A stretch of DNA of 64,000 nt from Mycolicibacterium diernhoferi (GCF_019456655.1 NZ_CP080332.1:4960001-5024000); one strand, 5' to 3'. Positions 8,630 to 16,357 are shown, counted from the stretch's first letter. Numbers and translations are program-made. The notes: generated from the sequence alone by a model not told the origin.

Positions 8630-8821
8630 ATGACACAGGCGCAACCCCTACGAGGGTCTCCGCTCAGTTCGATACCGTTACCGCGCATCAGTTCTCAGCG
8701 CTGGCGGGCACGCCTGACCGAGTCAGTGCGCCGGTGGCGGCGCGACGCCGACCACCGGGCCGTGAAGCGGGAGACGTTCATGCAGGACGCCGCCATGGCC
8801 CGCGAGATGCACCGGCTCTAA
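8630..8821 (+). CDS. small uncharacterised protein (63 aa)
   Basis: 63 residues, very Arg-rich (WRARLTESVRRWRRDADHRAVKR), ending in 'MQDAAMAREMHRL'. A TANNNT hexamer (TAGCGT, about 8611-8616 to 8618-8623 by eye) sits about 7 bases ahead of the ATG, which would give a leaderless transcript, a common mycobacterial arrangement. Its stop overlaps the stop of the convergent DUF4239 gene. No known domain is recognised. It could be a small soluble or nucleic-acid-binding protein, but chance coding cannot be ruled out. Confidence 0.45.
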   Translation: MTQAQPLRGSPLSSIPLPRISSQRWRARLTESVRRWRRDADHRAVKRETFMQDAAMAREMHRL

Positions 8822-9609
8822 CCGCCGGGTTGTTCGAGCACCCGGACGAACTCGCGGAGCGGATCGGGTGAGGTGGCCGCGTCGCCGACGAACGGGTGGG
8901 CCAACTGCAGGATCAGGAACAGGTTGGTGGCCACCAGGACGCCGACGATCGCCACCATCGGATAGTGCAGGGACGGCTTCTCCACGCCGTAGATGATGGC
9001 GGTGCCCAGCACCAGCGCACTGGTCAGGAAGATGACCGCCCACAGCGGCCAGGGCGCGCCGTCGTCGCCGCGGGCCTGCAGAATCCGCACCGTCCGGGCC
9101 TGACCGACCTTGTCGAGGTTGGTCAATGACGTTGCCAGACGCGCCTTCTGAGTGTCCGTCACCGGCGTGACCTGTTCGTAGGCCCGGTAGAGGTCGGACA
9201 GCGCACGATCCGCCTCCGGGCTCCGGTGACCGCCCGTGCCGGGCCATTCCGCCAGCGCCGCCTTCCCGTAGGCCAGCAGCGCGCCGCGCAGGCGCCCGGC
9301 GTCCTGATCACTGAAAACGGCGGTGTCTCTTGCCAACTGCACCGCCGTCGCACCCTCGGCGCGGACGTTGGCGTCGGCGGTGTTGATGTGGCCCCACATC
9401 GCCGAGACGACGAACCCGATGAAGAACGCGTAGACGAAGCCGATCACCCCGTAGGTGAACCGGGTGACGTCGTTGTGCTCCTCACCTGTCAGCTGTGGGA
9501 ACCGGCGACGGACGACGCGCTGCAGCAGCACCGCCCCGCCGGCCACCGCGACGATCAGGATGACGAGAAGCCAGCCGGCCGGGATGTGGCTGACCAGCCA
9601 AGCACTCAT
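8818..9609 (-). CDS. DUF4239 membrane protein
   Basis: 263 residues from the ATG at 9609. Hydrophobic segments are at about 10-30 (WLLVILIVAVAGGAVLL), 55-75 (VIGFVYAFFIGFVVSAMW), 195-215 (LWAVIFLTSALVLGTAIIYG) and 222-245 (PMVAIVGVLVATNLFLILQL), with a soluble helical loop of about 110 residues between the second and third. The 'EEHNDVTRFTYGVIGFVYAFFIGFVV' stretch is characteristic of DUF4239. The function is unknown; a bestrophin-like channel relationship has been suggested for the family. It is the last gene before the tRNA. Confidence 0.8.
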   Translation of the reverse strand: MSAWLVSHIPAGWLLVILIVAVAGGAVLLQRVVRRRFPQLTGEEHNDVTRFTYGVIGFVYAFFIGFVVSAMWGHINTADANVRAEGATAVQLARDTAVFSDQDAGRLRGALLAYGKAALAEWPGTGGHRSPEADRALSDLYRAYEQVTPVTDTQKARLATSLTNLDKVGQARTVRILQARGDDGAPWPLWAVIFLTSALVLGTAIIYGVEKPSLHYPMVAIVGVLVATNLFLILQLAHPFVGDAATSPDPLREFVRVLEQPGG

Positions 9610-9635
9610 GGGCAGACTGTAGCGGGACAAAACAC

Positions 9636-9667
9636 AAATGGCAGACCAGTTGCCTGGTCTGCCATTT
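9636..9667 (-). terminator. intrinsic terminator after tRNA-Ala
   Basis: A perfect 14-bp stem (AAATGGCAGACCAG with its complement, four-base loop) is followed on the minus strand by TGTGTTTTGT. It begins 6 bp after the 3' end of the tRNA. Confidence 0.85.
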
Positions 9668-9672
9668 CACTG

Positions 9673-9745
9673 TGGAGCTAAGGGGAATCGAACCCCTGAC
9701 CTTCTCGATGCGAACGAGACGCGCTACCAACTGCGCTATAGCCCC
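9673..9745 (-). tRNA. tRNA-Ala (anticodon CGC)
   Basis: 73 nt read on the minus strand. The acceptor stem is GGGGCTA with TAGCTCC plus discriminator A. The D arm is GCGCAGTTGGTAGCGC, the anticodon arm TCTCG-TTCGCAT-CGAGA with anticodon CGC, and the T arm AGGGGTTCGAATCCCCT. No CCA is encoded. A strong terminator follows at once. Confidence 0.95.
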
Positions 9746-9796
9746 TTGAACGAATAGCAGGCTACCAGTACCACCCGCCCCAGCCGAAACCGGCCG

Positions 9797-10885
9797 CTAC
9801 TGGCCCGCCGCGCGCGGCAGATCGTAGGCGCGGGCGAACCGCGCATACGCCAGATGCTCGAACGCCGGGTCCTCGTCGTCGATATCCAGCACGGCCGCAC
9901 CCGGACGGCGCAGACGCGACGGCACCACGTCGAACTCGCCGTCACCGGTGTTCTCCACGCCGAGCCGGGACCGCATCACGCGCTGGGCGCGCCGGCGCCG
10001 CAACTGCTCCTCGATCCGGGTCTGACGACGCAGGTAGGCCAGGTACAGCACGGTCACCGCGACCACCGCGCCGACCAGCCACCACAGCGCCGGCGACACC
10101 ACGGCGGCCAGCACCGCGGAGAGCACCATCGCCACGGCCATCGACATCAGCACCCGCTTGCGGAAGGTGTACTTGCGCGCGCTCACCGCCTGCGCGGTCT
10201 TGGACTCGTATCGGTTACGCCGGGCCGAGGCCATCGAGTCGGCGAGTGCCGGCTCGTCGGGGTCTTCGAGGCCGTCCTCGAGGCCGTCCTCGGCCTCCAG
10301 ACCGGACGTGTCGTCGACGTACTCGTAGTCGTCGGCCTCATCGGCTTCGTCGGCTTCCTCGCCCTGGGCGACCTCTTCGGTGGCCTCCTCCGCGGCGTCC
10401 TCGGTGACGTCGTCGAGGCTCTCCTCGGTGGCCTCGGCCACCGGCTGCGAGGCCGTCTCGGGCTCCCGCTCGTCGAAGTCGAGGGTCAGCTCCTCAGGCT
10501 CCTCGGCCTGGGCCTGCCGCTGGAAGGACTCACCGATCGGCAGCGCGCCGGAGTCCTCGTCGACGACGTCCACGTCGAGGTAGGGCGATTCCTCGACCTC
10601 CTCGACCGCGGCGGCCAGTACCACCGACCGCGGGCGATCGTCTTCATCGAAGTCGGGTTCGTACTCGTCCTCGGCGGGCCGCCAGTCCGGATCACTGTGA
10701 TGCCCGGCCGCGGCACGGGGGCGCCGGAGCCTGGCGTTGCGCCCGGAATTGAGCACCCGGGTCGCCAAGGCGACATCGCTTGTGCGGCGGACATTGTCGC
10801 GTTTGCTCACCAGCATCGGCACCAGCACGAAGAGCCACAGCACGACGAGGGAGATCCACAACAGAGATTGGGGGATGCTTGGCAT
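9797..10885 (-). CDS. sepX: divisome membrane protein SepX/GlpR (Rv0996 family)
   Basis: 362 residues. One N-terminal membrane helix (LLWISLVVLWLFVLVPMLV, about 8-26) is followed by 'SKRDNVRRTSD' and a long acidic, disordered region (about 60-225, many D/E). Two hydrophobic segments come at about 245-285 (RVLMSMAVAMVLSAVLAAVVSPALWWLVGAVVAVTVLYLAYL), then an Arg-rich helix and a C-terminal conserved tail. This is the architecture of actinobacterial SepX, called GlpR in corynebacteria, the membrane receptor for the gephyrin-like protein Glp at the septum. Here it sits in one operon with galU, glp and rimJ, as described for corynebacteria. The ATG at 10885 has GGAAAGG upstream. Confidence 0.9.
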   Translation of the reverse strand: MPSIPQSLLWISLVVLWLFVLVPMLVSKRDNVRRTSDVALATRVLNSGRNARLRRPRAAAGHHSDPDWRPAEDEYEPDFDEDDRPRSVVLAAAVEEVEESPYLDVDVVDEDSGALPIGESFQRQAQAEEPEELTLDFDEREPETASQPVAEATEESLDDVTEDAAEEATEEVAQGEEADEADEADDYEYVDDTSGLEAEDGLEDGLEDPDEPALADSMASARRNRYESKTAQAVSARKYTFRKRVLMSMAVAMVLSAVLAAVVSPALWWLVGAVVAVTVLYLAYLRRQTRIEEQLRRRRAQRVMRSRLGVENTGDGEFDVVPSRLRRPGAAVLDIDDEDPAFEHLAYARFARAYDLPRAAGQ

Positions 10886-10951
10886 GATGCCTTTCCTTTC
10901 CCCTTAGGCTAGGTCTGTGACCAGCGCATCCGTCCGCGGCGCGCCGAGGTC

Positions 10952-10969
10952 AATTACACACCTGTAATT
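10952..10969. promoter_or_regulatory. 18-bp palindrome upstream of sepX
   Basis: AATTACA-cacc-TGTAATT, perfect 7-base arms, lies 67 bp ahead of the sepX start in the 207-bp gap behind rimJ. The gap is unusually AT-rich for this genome and may hold a separate promoter for sepX. No binding protein can be named. Confidence 0.4.
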
Positions 10970-11092
10970 CACCGGATACAAGCACCATCAGCCACATAAG
11001 TCACACGAGTAACAATTGGTGTCGCCGAAACACGCAAAATGGCGGTATTCGGGGCCGTTCCGACAACCGGTACGCGAGTTTCGCCAGAAAAT

Positions 11093-11746
11093 TCAGGTCC
11101 AGCTGGCCCGGCCCGAGCGCACCAGCGCGGCGGCCACCGAACCCTGGACCTCCTCGACGGTGATCGCCACCAGCAGGTGATCCCGCCAGGCGCCGTCCAC
11201 ATCGAGATACCGCTTGAGCAGGCCCTCTTCCCGGAAACCGGTCCTGGCCAGCACCGCGCGGCTCGGCGCGTTCTCCGGCCGCACCGTGGCCTCCACCCGG
11301 TGCAGCATCACCGGCCCGAAGGCGTGGTCGAGCCCGAGCGCGAGCGCACCGGTGGCGACCCCGCCCCCGGTGAACTGGCGGGCCACCCAGTAGCCGATCC
11401 ACGCCGAACGCAACGCGCCGTGGGTGATGTTGCCGATGGTGATCTGCCCGGCGAACTGCCCGTCCACCTCGATGACCAACGGCAGCATCCGCCCGCGCCG
11501 CGCCTCGCCGCGCAGGCCCGAGCACACCGTCGGCCACGAGGAGAGCGCGTGACGCATCTCCCAGGTCGCCTCCGAACTGGGCTCCCACGGTTCCAGGTGC
11601 TCACGATCGGCCAGGCGCAGCCGGCTCCACTGTGGGCCGTCGCGCAGCCGCACCGGGCGCAGCCCCACCATGCCGCCCGGCATCCGGATGGGCCCTACCG
11701 GGACCGGCCACCCCGGGTGCGCCGGGCTGGTGCGCCAGCGGCTCAT
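11093..11746 (-). CDS. rimJ: GNAT acetyltransferase, RimJ-type
   Basis: 217 residues. A GNAT fold of the RimJ/RimL subfamily (ribosomal protein N-terminal acetyltransferases): 'VGLRPVRLRDGPQWSRLRLADREHLEPWEP', then 'LPLVIEVDGQFAGQITIGNITHGALRSAWIGYWV', the acetyl-CoA loop region 'ARQFTGGGVATGALAL' and 'RVEATVRPENAPSRAVLARTGFREEGLLKRYLDVDGAWRDHLLVAI'. The start is the ATG at 11746 (MSRWRTSP). An upstream in-frame start would translate a 65-bp tandem repeat and is rejected. It sits between glp and sepX in the conserved order; the actual acetylation target is unknown. Confidence 0.9.
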   Translation of the reverse strand: MSRWRTSPAHPGWPVPVGPIRMPGGMVGLRPVRLRDGPQWSRLRLADREHLEPWEPSSEATWEMRHALSSWPTVCSGLRGEARRGRMLPLVIEVDGQFAGQITIGNITHGALRSAWIGYWVARQFTGGGVATGALALGLDHAFGPVMLHRVEATVRPENAPSRAVLARTGFREEGLLKRYLDVDGAWRDHLLVAITVEEVQGSVAAALVRSGRASWT

Positions 11747-11876
11747 GCGGCACCCTCGCAGGCTCGGCTCCCGCATGCCGACTCTCGGTTCGCTCCGCAA
11801 GCGTCGCTCACGCGGCACCCTCGCAGGCTCGGCTCCCGCATGCCGACTCTCGGTTCGCTCCGCAAGCGTCGCTCAC
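11747..11876. repeat. perfect 65-bp tandem duplication between glp and rimJ
   Basis: Two identical 65-base units (11747-11811 and 11812-11876) fill the whole gap between the glp stop (11880) and the rimJ ATG (11746). Each unit holds, on the minus strand, the motif GTGAGCGACGCTTGCG also seen at 5231. Identity with no substitutions points to a recent slippage or recombination event. Confidence 0.95.
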
Positions 11877-11879
11877 GCG

Positions 11880-13133
11880 TCAGCCGCGTTGAGCCAGGAA
11901 GGCGACATCGACGACCTCGCCGGTACGGACCTGTTCGGCCTCACTGGGAACGATCACCAGGCAGTTGGCCTCGGCCAGGGTGGCAAGCAGGTGCGACGAG
12001 GCGCCCGGCGCGCCACCGAGCGCCTGCACGAGGTACTCGCCGGTGTCCTGATCGCGCATCAGTTGACCACGCAGGTAGCCCTTGCGGCCGGCCACCGAGG
12101 TGATCGGGGCCAGGGTGCGGGCCTGGATGATCCGGCGCATCGGCTGACGCTTCCCCAGCGACATCCGGATCAGCGGCCGGACCATCACCTCGAACACCAC
12201 CAGCGCGCTCACCGGATTGGCGGGCAGCAGGAACACCGGCACCCCGTCGCGGCCGAGCTGGCCGAAGCCCTGCACCGACCCGGGGTGCATGGCGATGCGC
12301 ACCACTTCCATCTCGCCGAGCTCGGCGAGCACCCCCCGCACCGCCTCGGCGGCGGCGCCGCCGACCGCTCCGGCGATCACCACGACTTCCGAACGACTGA
12401 TCTGCCCCTCGACGACCTCACGCAGCTTGGCCGGGTCGGTGTCGACGATGCCCACCCGGTTCACCTCGGCGCCGGCATCGCGACCGGCCGCGGCCAGCGC
12501 ATAGGAATTGACGTCGTAGACCTGGCCGTTGCCGGGCGTGCGGGTGACGTCGACGAGCTCGCCACCCACCGAGATCACCGTCATCCGGGGCCGCGGATGG
12601 ACCATCACCTTGTCCCGGCCGACCGCCGCGAGCAGGCCCACCTGGGCCGCGCCGATGATGGTGCCCGCGCGTACCGCGACGTCGCCGGGCTGCACATCGT
12701 CGCCGGTGCGGCGCACATACGCGCCGGAACGCACCCCGCGCAACACCCGGACCCGGGACTGTCCGCCATCGGTCCAGCGCAGCGGGAGCACCGCATCGGC
12801 GAGTGTCGGCATCGGCGCCCCGGTCTGCACGCGGGCCGCCTGCCGCGGCTGCAGCCGGCTGGGCGTGCGCGCTCCGGCCTCGATCTCCCCCACGACCGGC
12901 AGGCTCACCTCACGATGGAGCCCGTCGTCGTCGGTGCCGCCGACAGCGAGCACATCGACACTGCGCACCGCGTAGCCGTCGATCGCCGCCTGGTCGAAGC
13001 CGGGCAGCGGACGCTCGGTGACCACCTCTTCGGCGCACATCAGGCCCTGGGATTCGGCGATCGCCACCCGCACCGGACGGGGAGCCACCGCAGCGGCCGC
13101 TACTCGAGCCTGCTGCTCCTCAACCGACCGCAC
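11880..13133 (-). CDS. glp: gephyrin-like divisome protein Glp (MoeA-like, annotated moeA1 in M. tuberculosis)
   Basis: 417 residues with the full MoeA layout: N-terminal 'LPGFDQAAIDGYAVRS', a central molybdopterin-binding domain and a C-terminal beta domain ending 'VDVAFLAQRG'. Two MoeA signatures are altered. The usual TGDE loop reads 'VGGELVD', and the usual 'GGVSVG(D/E)' stretch reads 'GAVGGAAAEAV'. With sepX in the same operon this fits Glp, a MoeA relative that moved from molybdenum-cofactor synthesis to cell division, rather than a working molybdotransferase. The start is GTG at 13133, giving MRSVEEQQARV as in Rv0994; 39 bp separate it from galU. Confidence 0.92.
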   Translation of the reverse strand: MRSVEEQQARVAAAAVAPRPVRVAIAESQGLMCAEEVVTERPLPGFDQAAIDGYAVRSVDVLAVGGTDDDGLHREVSLPVVGEIEAGARTPSRLQPRQAARVQTGAPMPTLADAVLPLRWTDGGQSRVRVLRGVRSGAYVRRTGDDVQPGDVAVRAGTIIGAAQVGLLAAVGRDKVMVHPRPRMTVISVGGELVDVTRTPGNGQVYDVNSYALAAAGRDAGAEVNRVGIVDTDPAKLREVVEGQISRSEVVVIAGAVGGAAAEAVRGVLAELGEMEVVRIAMHPGSVQGFGQLGRDGVPVFLLPANPVSALVVFEVMVRPLIRMSLGKRQPMRRIIQARTLAPITSVAGRKGYLRGQLMRDQDTGEYLVQALGGAPGASSHLLATLAEANCLVIVPSEAEQVRTGEVVDVAFLAQRG

Positions 13134-13172
13134 CGCATGCCTTTCTCCTGTCCAAGACCCGCCGTGCTGCCG

Positions 13173-14084
13173 TTATTTCTCGGCCAGGCCCAATCGCTCG
13201 ACCAGCCATCGCCGCAATTCGGGTCCGTAGTCGTCGCGTTCTAGCGCAAAGTCAACCGCAGCCTTGAGGTAGCCGCCGGGATTTCCCAAGTCGTGTCGGG
13301 AGCCGCGGTGCACGACCACATGCACCGGATGGCCCTCCTCGATCAGCAGAGCGATGGCATCGGTGAGCTGGATCTCGCCGCCGACACCCCTTTCGACACG
13401 GCGCAACGCGTCGAAAATCGCCCGGTCCAGAACGTACCGTCCGGCCGCGGCGAAGTGCGAGGGGGCGTCCTCCGGCTTGGGCTTCTCCACCATGCCCTTG
13501 ACCTTCAGGACGTTCGGGTTCGCCGCATCGGGCACCACCTCGACGTCGAACACGCCGTAGGCGCTGATCGCATCGCCGGGCACCTCGATGGCACACAACA
13601 CCGATCCGCCGCGTTTGGCGCGCACCTTCGACATGGTCTCCAGGACCCCGGTCGGCAGCACCAGATCGTCGGGCAGCAGCACGGCGATGGCGTCCTCGTC
13701 GGGCAGCAGCCGGTCCTCGACGCAGCCGACGGCGTGCCCCAGGCCCAACGGCTCGGCCTGCACCACGGCCTCGACCTTGATCAGCGCCGGTGCGCGGCGC
13801 ACCTTCTCCAGCATCACGTGCTTACCGCGGGCCTCCAGCGTGCCCTCGAGAACCAGATCCTCGACGAAGTGCGCGACAACGCCGTCCTTGCCTTCGGAGG
13901 TGACGATGATCAGCCGCTCGCCGCCGGCCTCCGCGGCCTCGGCGGCCACGAGTTCGATGCCCGGAGTGTCCACCACCGGCAGCAATTCCTTCGGGACCGT
14001 CTTGGTCGCCGGGAGAAAACGGGTCCCCAGACCGGCCGCGGGGACTACGGCGGTCCGCGGGATCGGTACCTGTGCCTGTGCCAT
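13173..14084 (-). CDS. galU: UTP-glucose-1-phosphate uridylyltransferase GalU
   Basis: 303 residues. The nucleotidyltransferase signature 'VVPAAGLGTRFLPATKTVPKELLPVVDTP' opens the protein, with 'QAEPLGLGHAV', 'LLPDDLV' and 'MVEKP' further on, all standard for bacterial GalU. It makes UDP-glucose for trehalose, glycolipid and wall polysaccharide synthesis. The start is the ATG at 14084 (MAQAQVPIP); an upstream GTG at 14093 would add three residues. First gene of the galU-glp-rimJ-sepX operon, divergent from the 5-formyltetrahydrofolate cyclo-ligase. Confidence 0.95.
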   Translation of the reverse strand: MAQAQVPIPRTAVVPAAGLGTRFLPATKTVPKELLPVVDTPGIELVAAEAAEAGGERLIIVTSEGKDGVVAHFVEDLVLEGTLEARGKHVMLEKVRRAPALIKVEAVVQAEPLGLGHAVGCVEDRLLPDEDAIAVLLPDDLVLPTGVLETMSKVRAKRGGSVLCAIEVPGDAISAYGVFDVEVVPDAANPNVLKVKGMVEKPKPEDAPSHFAAAGRYVLDRAIFDALRRVERGVGGEIQLTDAIALLIEEGHPVHVVVHRGSRHDLGNPGGYLKAAVDFALERDDYGPELRRWLVERLGLAEK

Positions 14085-14137
14085 CGTTGACACATTAATG
14101 CCCAACGGTCATCAAGGCGAAGGGTGTCGGCGCAAAC

Positions 14138-14731
14138 GTGGCAATCCTGACAAAACCCGCGCTCAGAACGAGAATTCTTGCGGCTCGGCGGGCAGTGCCG
14201 ACTGCCGCGCGGGCCGCCGAAACCAAGTCTCTGCAAACGCAAATATCTGCACTCGCCGCCGATGCGGGCACCGTGTGCGGCTACATCCCGGTGGGGTCGG
14301 AACCCGGTGCCGCCGCAGGCGACTCGGTGCCGATGCTGGACGGCCTGAGCCTGGCCGGGGTTCGGGTGCTGGTGCCGATCGCCCGCACCGGGATGCCGAT
14401 GCAGTGGGCCGAGTACCGGGCCGGCGTGCTCGTGCCCGCCCCGTTCGGCCTACGCGAACCGCCGCCGCCCTGGCTGGCACCGGAATCCATCGCCGAGGCG
14501 TCGGTGATTCTGGTGCCCGCACTGGCCGTCGACCGCCGGGGGGTGCGACTGGGCCGCGGCGCCGGCTTCTACGACCGGGCACTGCCGATGGCGGCCCCGT
14601 CCGCCCGCCTGATCGCGGTCGTACGCGACGAGGAAGTGGTCGACGAACTCCCCGCCGAACCGCACGACGTGCCGATGACCCATGCGCTCACGCCCGGGCG
14701 CGGACTGGTGGCGCTGGGGTCGGTGGAATGA
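14138..14731 (+). CDS. 5-formyltetrahydrofolate cyclo-ligase
   Basis: 197 residues. It converts 5-formyl-THF to 5,10-methenyl-THF with ATP. Family features are the N-terminal basic helix 'LTKPALRTRILAARRAVP', 'CGYIPVGSEPG', and the C-terminal signature 'LVPALAVDRRGVRLGRGAGFYDRAL' with the ATP-binding glycines. The GTG start at 14138 gives MAILTKPALR. Its divergent placement from galU is conserved in M. tuberculosis (Rv0992c). The CIRCE operator of the next gene begins 20 bp after its stop. Confidence 0.93.
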   Translation: MAILTKPALRTRILAARRAVPTAARAAETKSLQTQISALAADAGTVCGYIPVGSEPGAAAGDSVPMLDGLSLAGVRVLVPIARTGMPMQWAEYRAGVLVPAPFGLREPPPPWLAPESIAEASVILVPALAVDRRGVRLGRGAGFYDRALPMAAPSARLIAVVRDEEVVDELPAEPHDVPMTHALTPGRGLVALGSVE

Positions 14732-14750
14732 TCTATCCCACGTAGCGGTT

Positions 14751-14777
14751 CTAGCACTTGAACCGCTAGAGTGCTAG
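14751..14777 (+). promoter_or_regulatory. CIRCE element (HrcA operator)
   Basis: CTAGCACTT, nine bases, GAGTGCTAG: the 9-9-9 geometry and 16 of 18 arm bases of the consensus TTAGCACTC-N9-GAGTGCTAA. It sits 27 bp ahead of the ruc start, so HrcA should repress ruc until heat or protein damage. M. tuberculosis Rv0991c is known as a heat-shock gene. Confidence 0.92.
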
Positions 14778-14803
14778 AAGGTTTGACAGTCTCGGAGGTT
14801 TTC

Positions 14804-15136
14804 GTGCCTACCTATTCCTACGCGTGTACCGAGTGTGACAATCGGTTCGACGAGGTCCAGGCGTTCAGCGATGATGCGCTGACCACATGCCCCAAGTGCA
14901 ATGGACGGCTGCGCAAGCTGTTCGGCTCGGTGGGCGTGGTGTTCAAGGGCAGCGGCTTCTATCGCAACGACAGCCGCGACTCCTCGAAGTCGAGCAGCAC
15001 CACGAGCGCTTCGAAGAGCAGCGACAGCTCCACCACGCCATCCTCGAGCTCTTCGGACTCGTCGAGCAGCAGCTCGACCGCATCCTCGTCGAGTTCGTCG
15101 AGCAGTTCCGCTCCGGCCGCCGCCGCGTCCAGCTAG
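14804..15136 (+). CDS. ruc: redox-regulated chaperone Ruc (FmdB-type zinc ribbon, Rv0991c)
   Basis: 110 residues. Residues 1-45 are a zinc ribbon with two CxxC pairs (ACTEC and TCPKC) followed by 'GRLRKLFGSVGVVFKGSGFYRND'. The rest is a low-complexity Ser-rich tail ending in Ala/Ser. M. tuberculosis Rv0991c is a redox-switched holdase that binds unfolded protein when its cysteines oxidise and hands it to DnaK. The GTG start at 14804 has CGGAGG 8 bp upstream and matches MPTYSYxC of the family; the longer in-frame reading from 14771 runs through the CIRCE arm and is rejected. Confidence 0.92.
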   Translation: MPTYSYACTECDNRFDEVQAFSDDALTTCPKCNGRLRKLFGSVGVVFKGSGFYRNDSRDSSKSSSTTSASKSSDSSTTPSSSSSDSSSSSSTASSSSSSSSSAPAAAASS

Positions 15137-15203
15137 CGAACTTATCCACAGGTAGCCGATCGGTGGCTGCCCCTGGCGCCCCGATCGGCCTAGCGTTGCC
15201 TCG

Positions 15204-15863
15204 GTGGGGGAATCGCTGAATCCGTCGCCGCTGGCCCGGTTGCGCCGCGCGGTCCGTCCGGACTGGTCACGCACGGTCGCCGCCCGCCGCACCGCGGCCG
15301 GGCTCCTCGTCGTCCTGGCGGCCGCTGCGGCGCTGCGCCCGGACCCGGCCGGACAACGCCACGACGTGATCGTCGCGCTGCGCGACCTCTCCCCCGGCAC
15401 CCCACTCACCGACGCCGACGTCGGTGTCGAATCACGTTTGGCCGCAACGATTCCCGACGGCGCATCGCGCGACATCCAGAACACGTTCGGAGCCACCCTG
15501 GCCGGCCCGACCCGGCGCGGTGAGGTGATCACCGATGTGCGGCTGCTCGGGTCGCGACTGACCGAGGCCAGCGCCGGCCCCGATGCGCGTATCGTGCCGC
15601 TACACCTGGCCGACGACGCGCTCGTCGACCTGATCCGCCCGGGTGACGTCGTCGACGTGCTCGCCGCCGGCAGCACCCAGGCGGGCCTGGACTCCCCGCC
15701 CGAGGTGATCGCCACGGCGGCGATCGTCGCCCTGGTCTCGGCCGAATCCGCCGGTCCGGCGGGGGCCTCGGAGCGGGTGGTGCTGGTCGTTCTACCCCGC
15801 CATGCCGCCAACGCGGTGGCCGGCGCGGCACTGACCCGACAGATCACAGTCACATTTCACTGA
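15204..15863 (+). CDS. SAF-domain protein (Rv0990c-like)
   Basis: 219 residues. A basic N-terminus and one membrane helix (RTAAGLLVVLAAAAAL, about 30-45) precede a SAF domain ('DVIVALRDLSPGTPLTDADVGVESRLAATIPDGA') of the kind found in CpaB/RcpC pilus-assembly proteins. A second small domain follows ('VPLHLADDALVDLIRPGDVVDVLAAG'). The protein may bind carbohydrate at the outer face, as proposed for CpaB SAF domains, but no pilus genes are nearby. The GTG start at 15204 is 67 bp after ruc, and the same order occurs in M. tuberculosis, so it may share the heat-shock transcript. Confidence 0.82.
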   Translation: MGESLNPSPLARLRRAVRPDWSRTVAARRTAAGLLVVLAAAAALRPDPAGQRHDVIVALRDLSPGTPLTDADVGVESRLAATIPDGASRDIQNTFGATLAGPTRRGEVITDVRLLGSRLTEASAGPDARIVPLHLADDALVDLIRPGDVVDVLAAGSTQAGLDSPPEVIATAAIVALVSAESAGPAGASERVVLVVLPRHAANAVAGAALTRQITVTFH

Positions 15864-15949
15864 ACGACCGCACCCGAGCACTCAGCTAGGGTATTTGGGT
15901 TTAACGGCCACCAATTGGCGGCCACCCCACTTGCTGGAAGGGTCCCCGC

Positions 15950-16357
15950 ATGATCAAGGGTTTCAAAGAATTTCTATTACGCGGCAACATCGTCGACCTG
16001 TCGGTCGCGGTGGTCATCGGTACCGCGTTCACCGCGCTCGTCACCAACTTCACCGACAGCATCATCCAGCCGCTGATCAACCGCATCGGCGCAGGCGGCG
16101 AGTCCGACTACGGCGTCCTGCGCATTCCGATCGGCGGGGATCAGACCATCGATCTGAACGTCCTGCTGTCGGCGACCATCAACTTCGTCCTCGTCGCCGC
16201 CGTCGTGTACTTCCTGGTCGTGCTGCCTTACAGCAGGTTCCGTAAGCAGGAAGAGGAGACCGTGGAGGCGGAGGTGGTGCTGCTCACCGAGATCCGTGAC
16301 CTGCTGGCCTCGCGTCCGGGGCCTTCGGCCGAACAGCGCGTCGATCCCGACGCCTAG
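15950..16357 (+). CDS. mscL: large-conductance mechanosensitive channel MscL
   Basis: 135 residues. An N-terminal amphipathic helix ([13 protein letters not shown]) leads into TM1 '[30 protein letters not shown]', a short loop with the family 'GG..DY' pattern, TM2 '[24 protein letters not shown]' and a C-terminal charged bundle. It opens on membrane tension during osmotic down-shock. TAGGGT at 15887-15892 could be the -10, and a near-perfect 18-bp palindrome at 15906-15923 falls in the leader. A shared terminator separates it from the convergent secreted-protein genes. Confidence 0.96.
   Translation: MIKGFKEFLLRGNIVDLSVAVVIGTAFTALVTNFTDSIIQPLINRIGAGGESDYGVLRIPIGGDQTIDLNVLLSATINFVLVAAVVYFLVVLPYSRFRKQEEETVEAEVVLLTEIRDLLASRPGPSAEQRVDPDA

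Noticed and set aside
11880-13133. Calling this gene a functional molybdopterin molybdotransferase (moeA)
   Set aside because: TGDE and GGVSVG-type motifs are lost and the operon contains the Glp receptor gene sepX.
14990-15130. AGC/TCG-rich repetitive stretch
   Set aside because: It is the Ser-rich tail of the ruc product, normal for the family.
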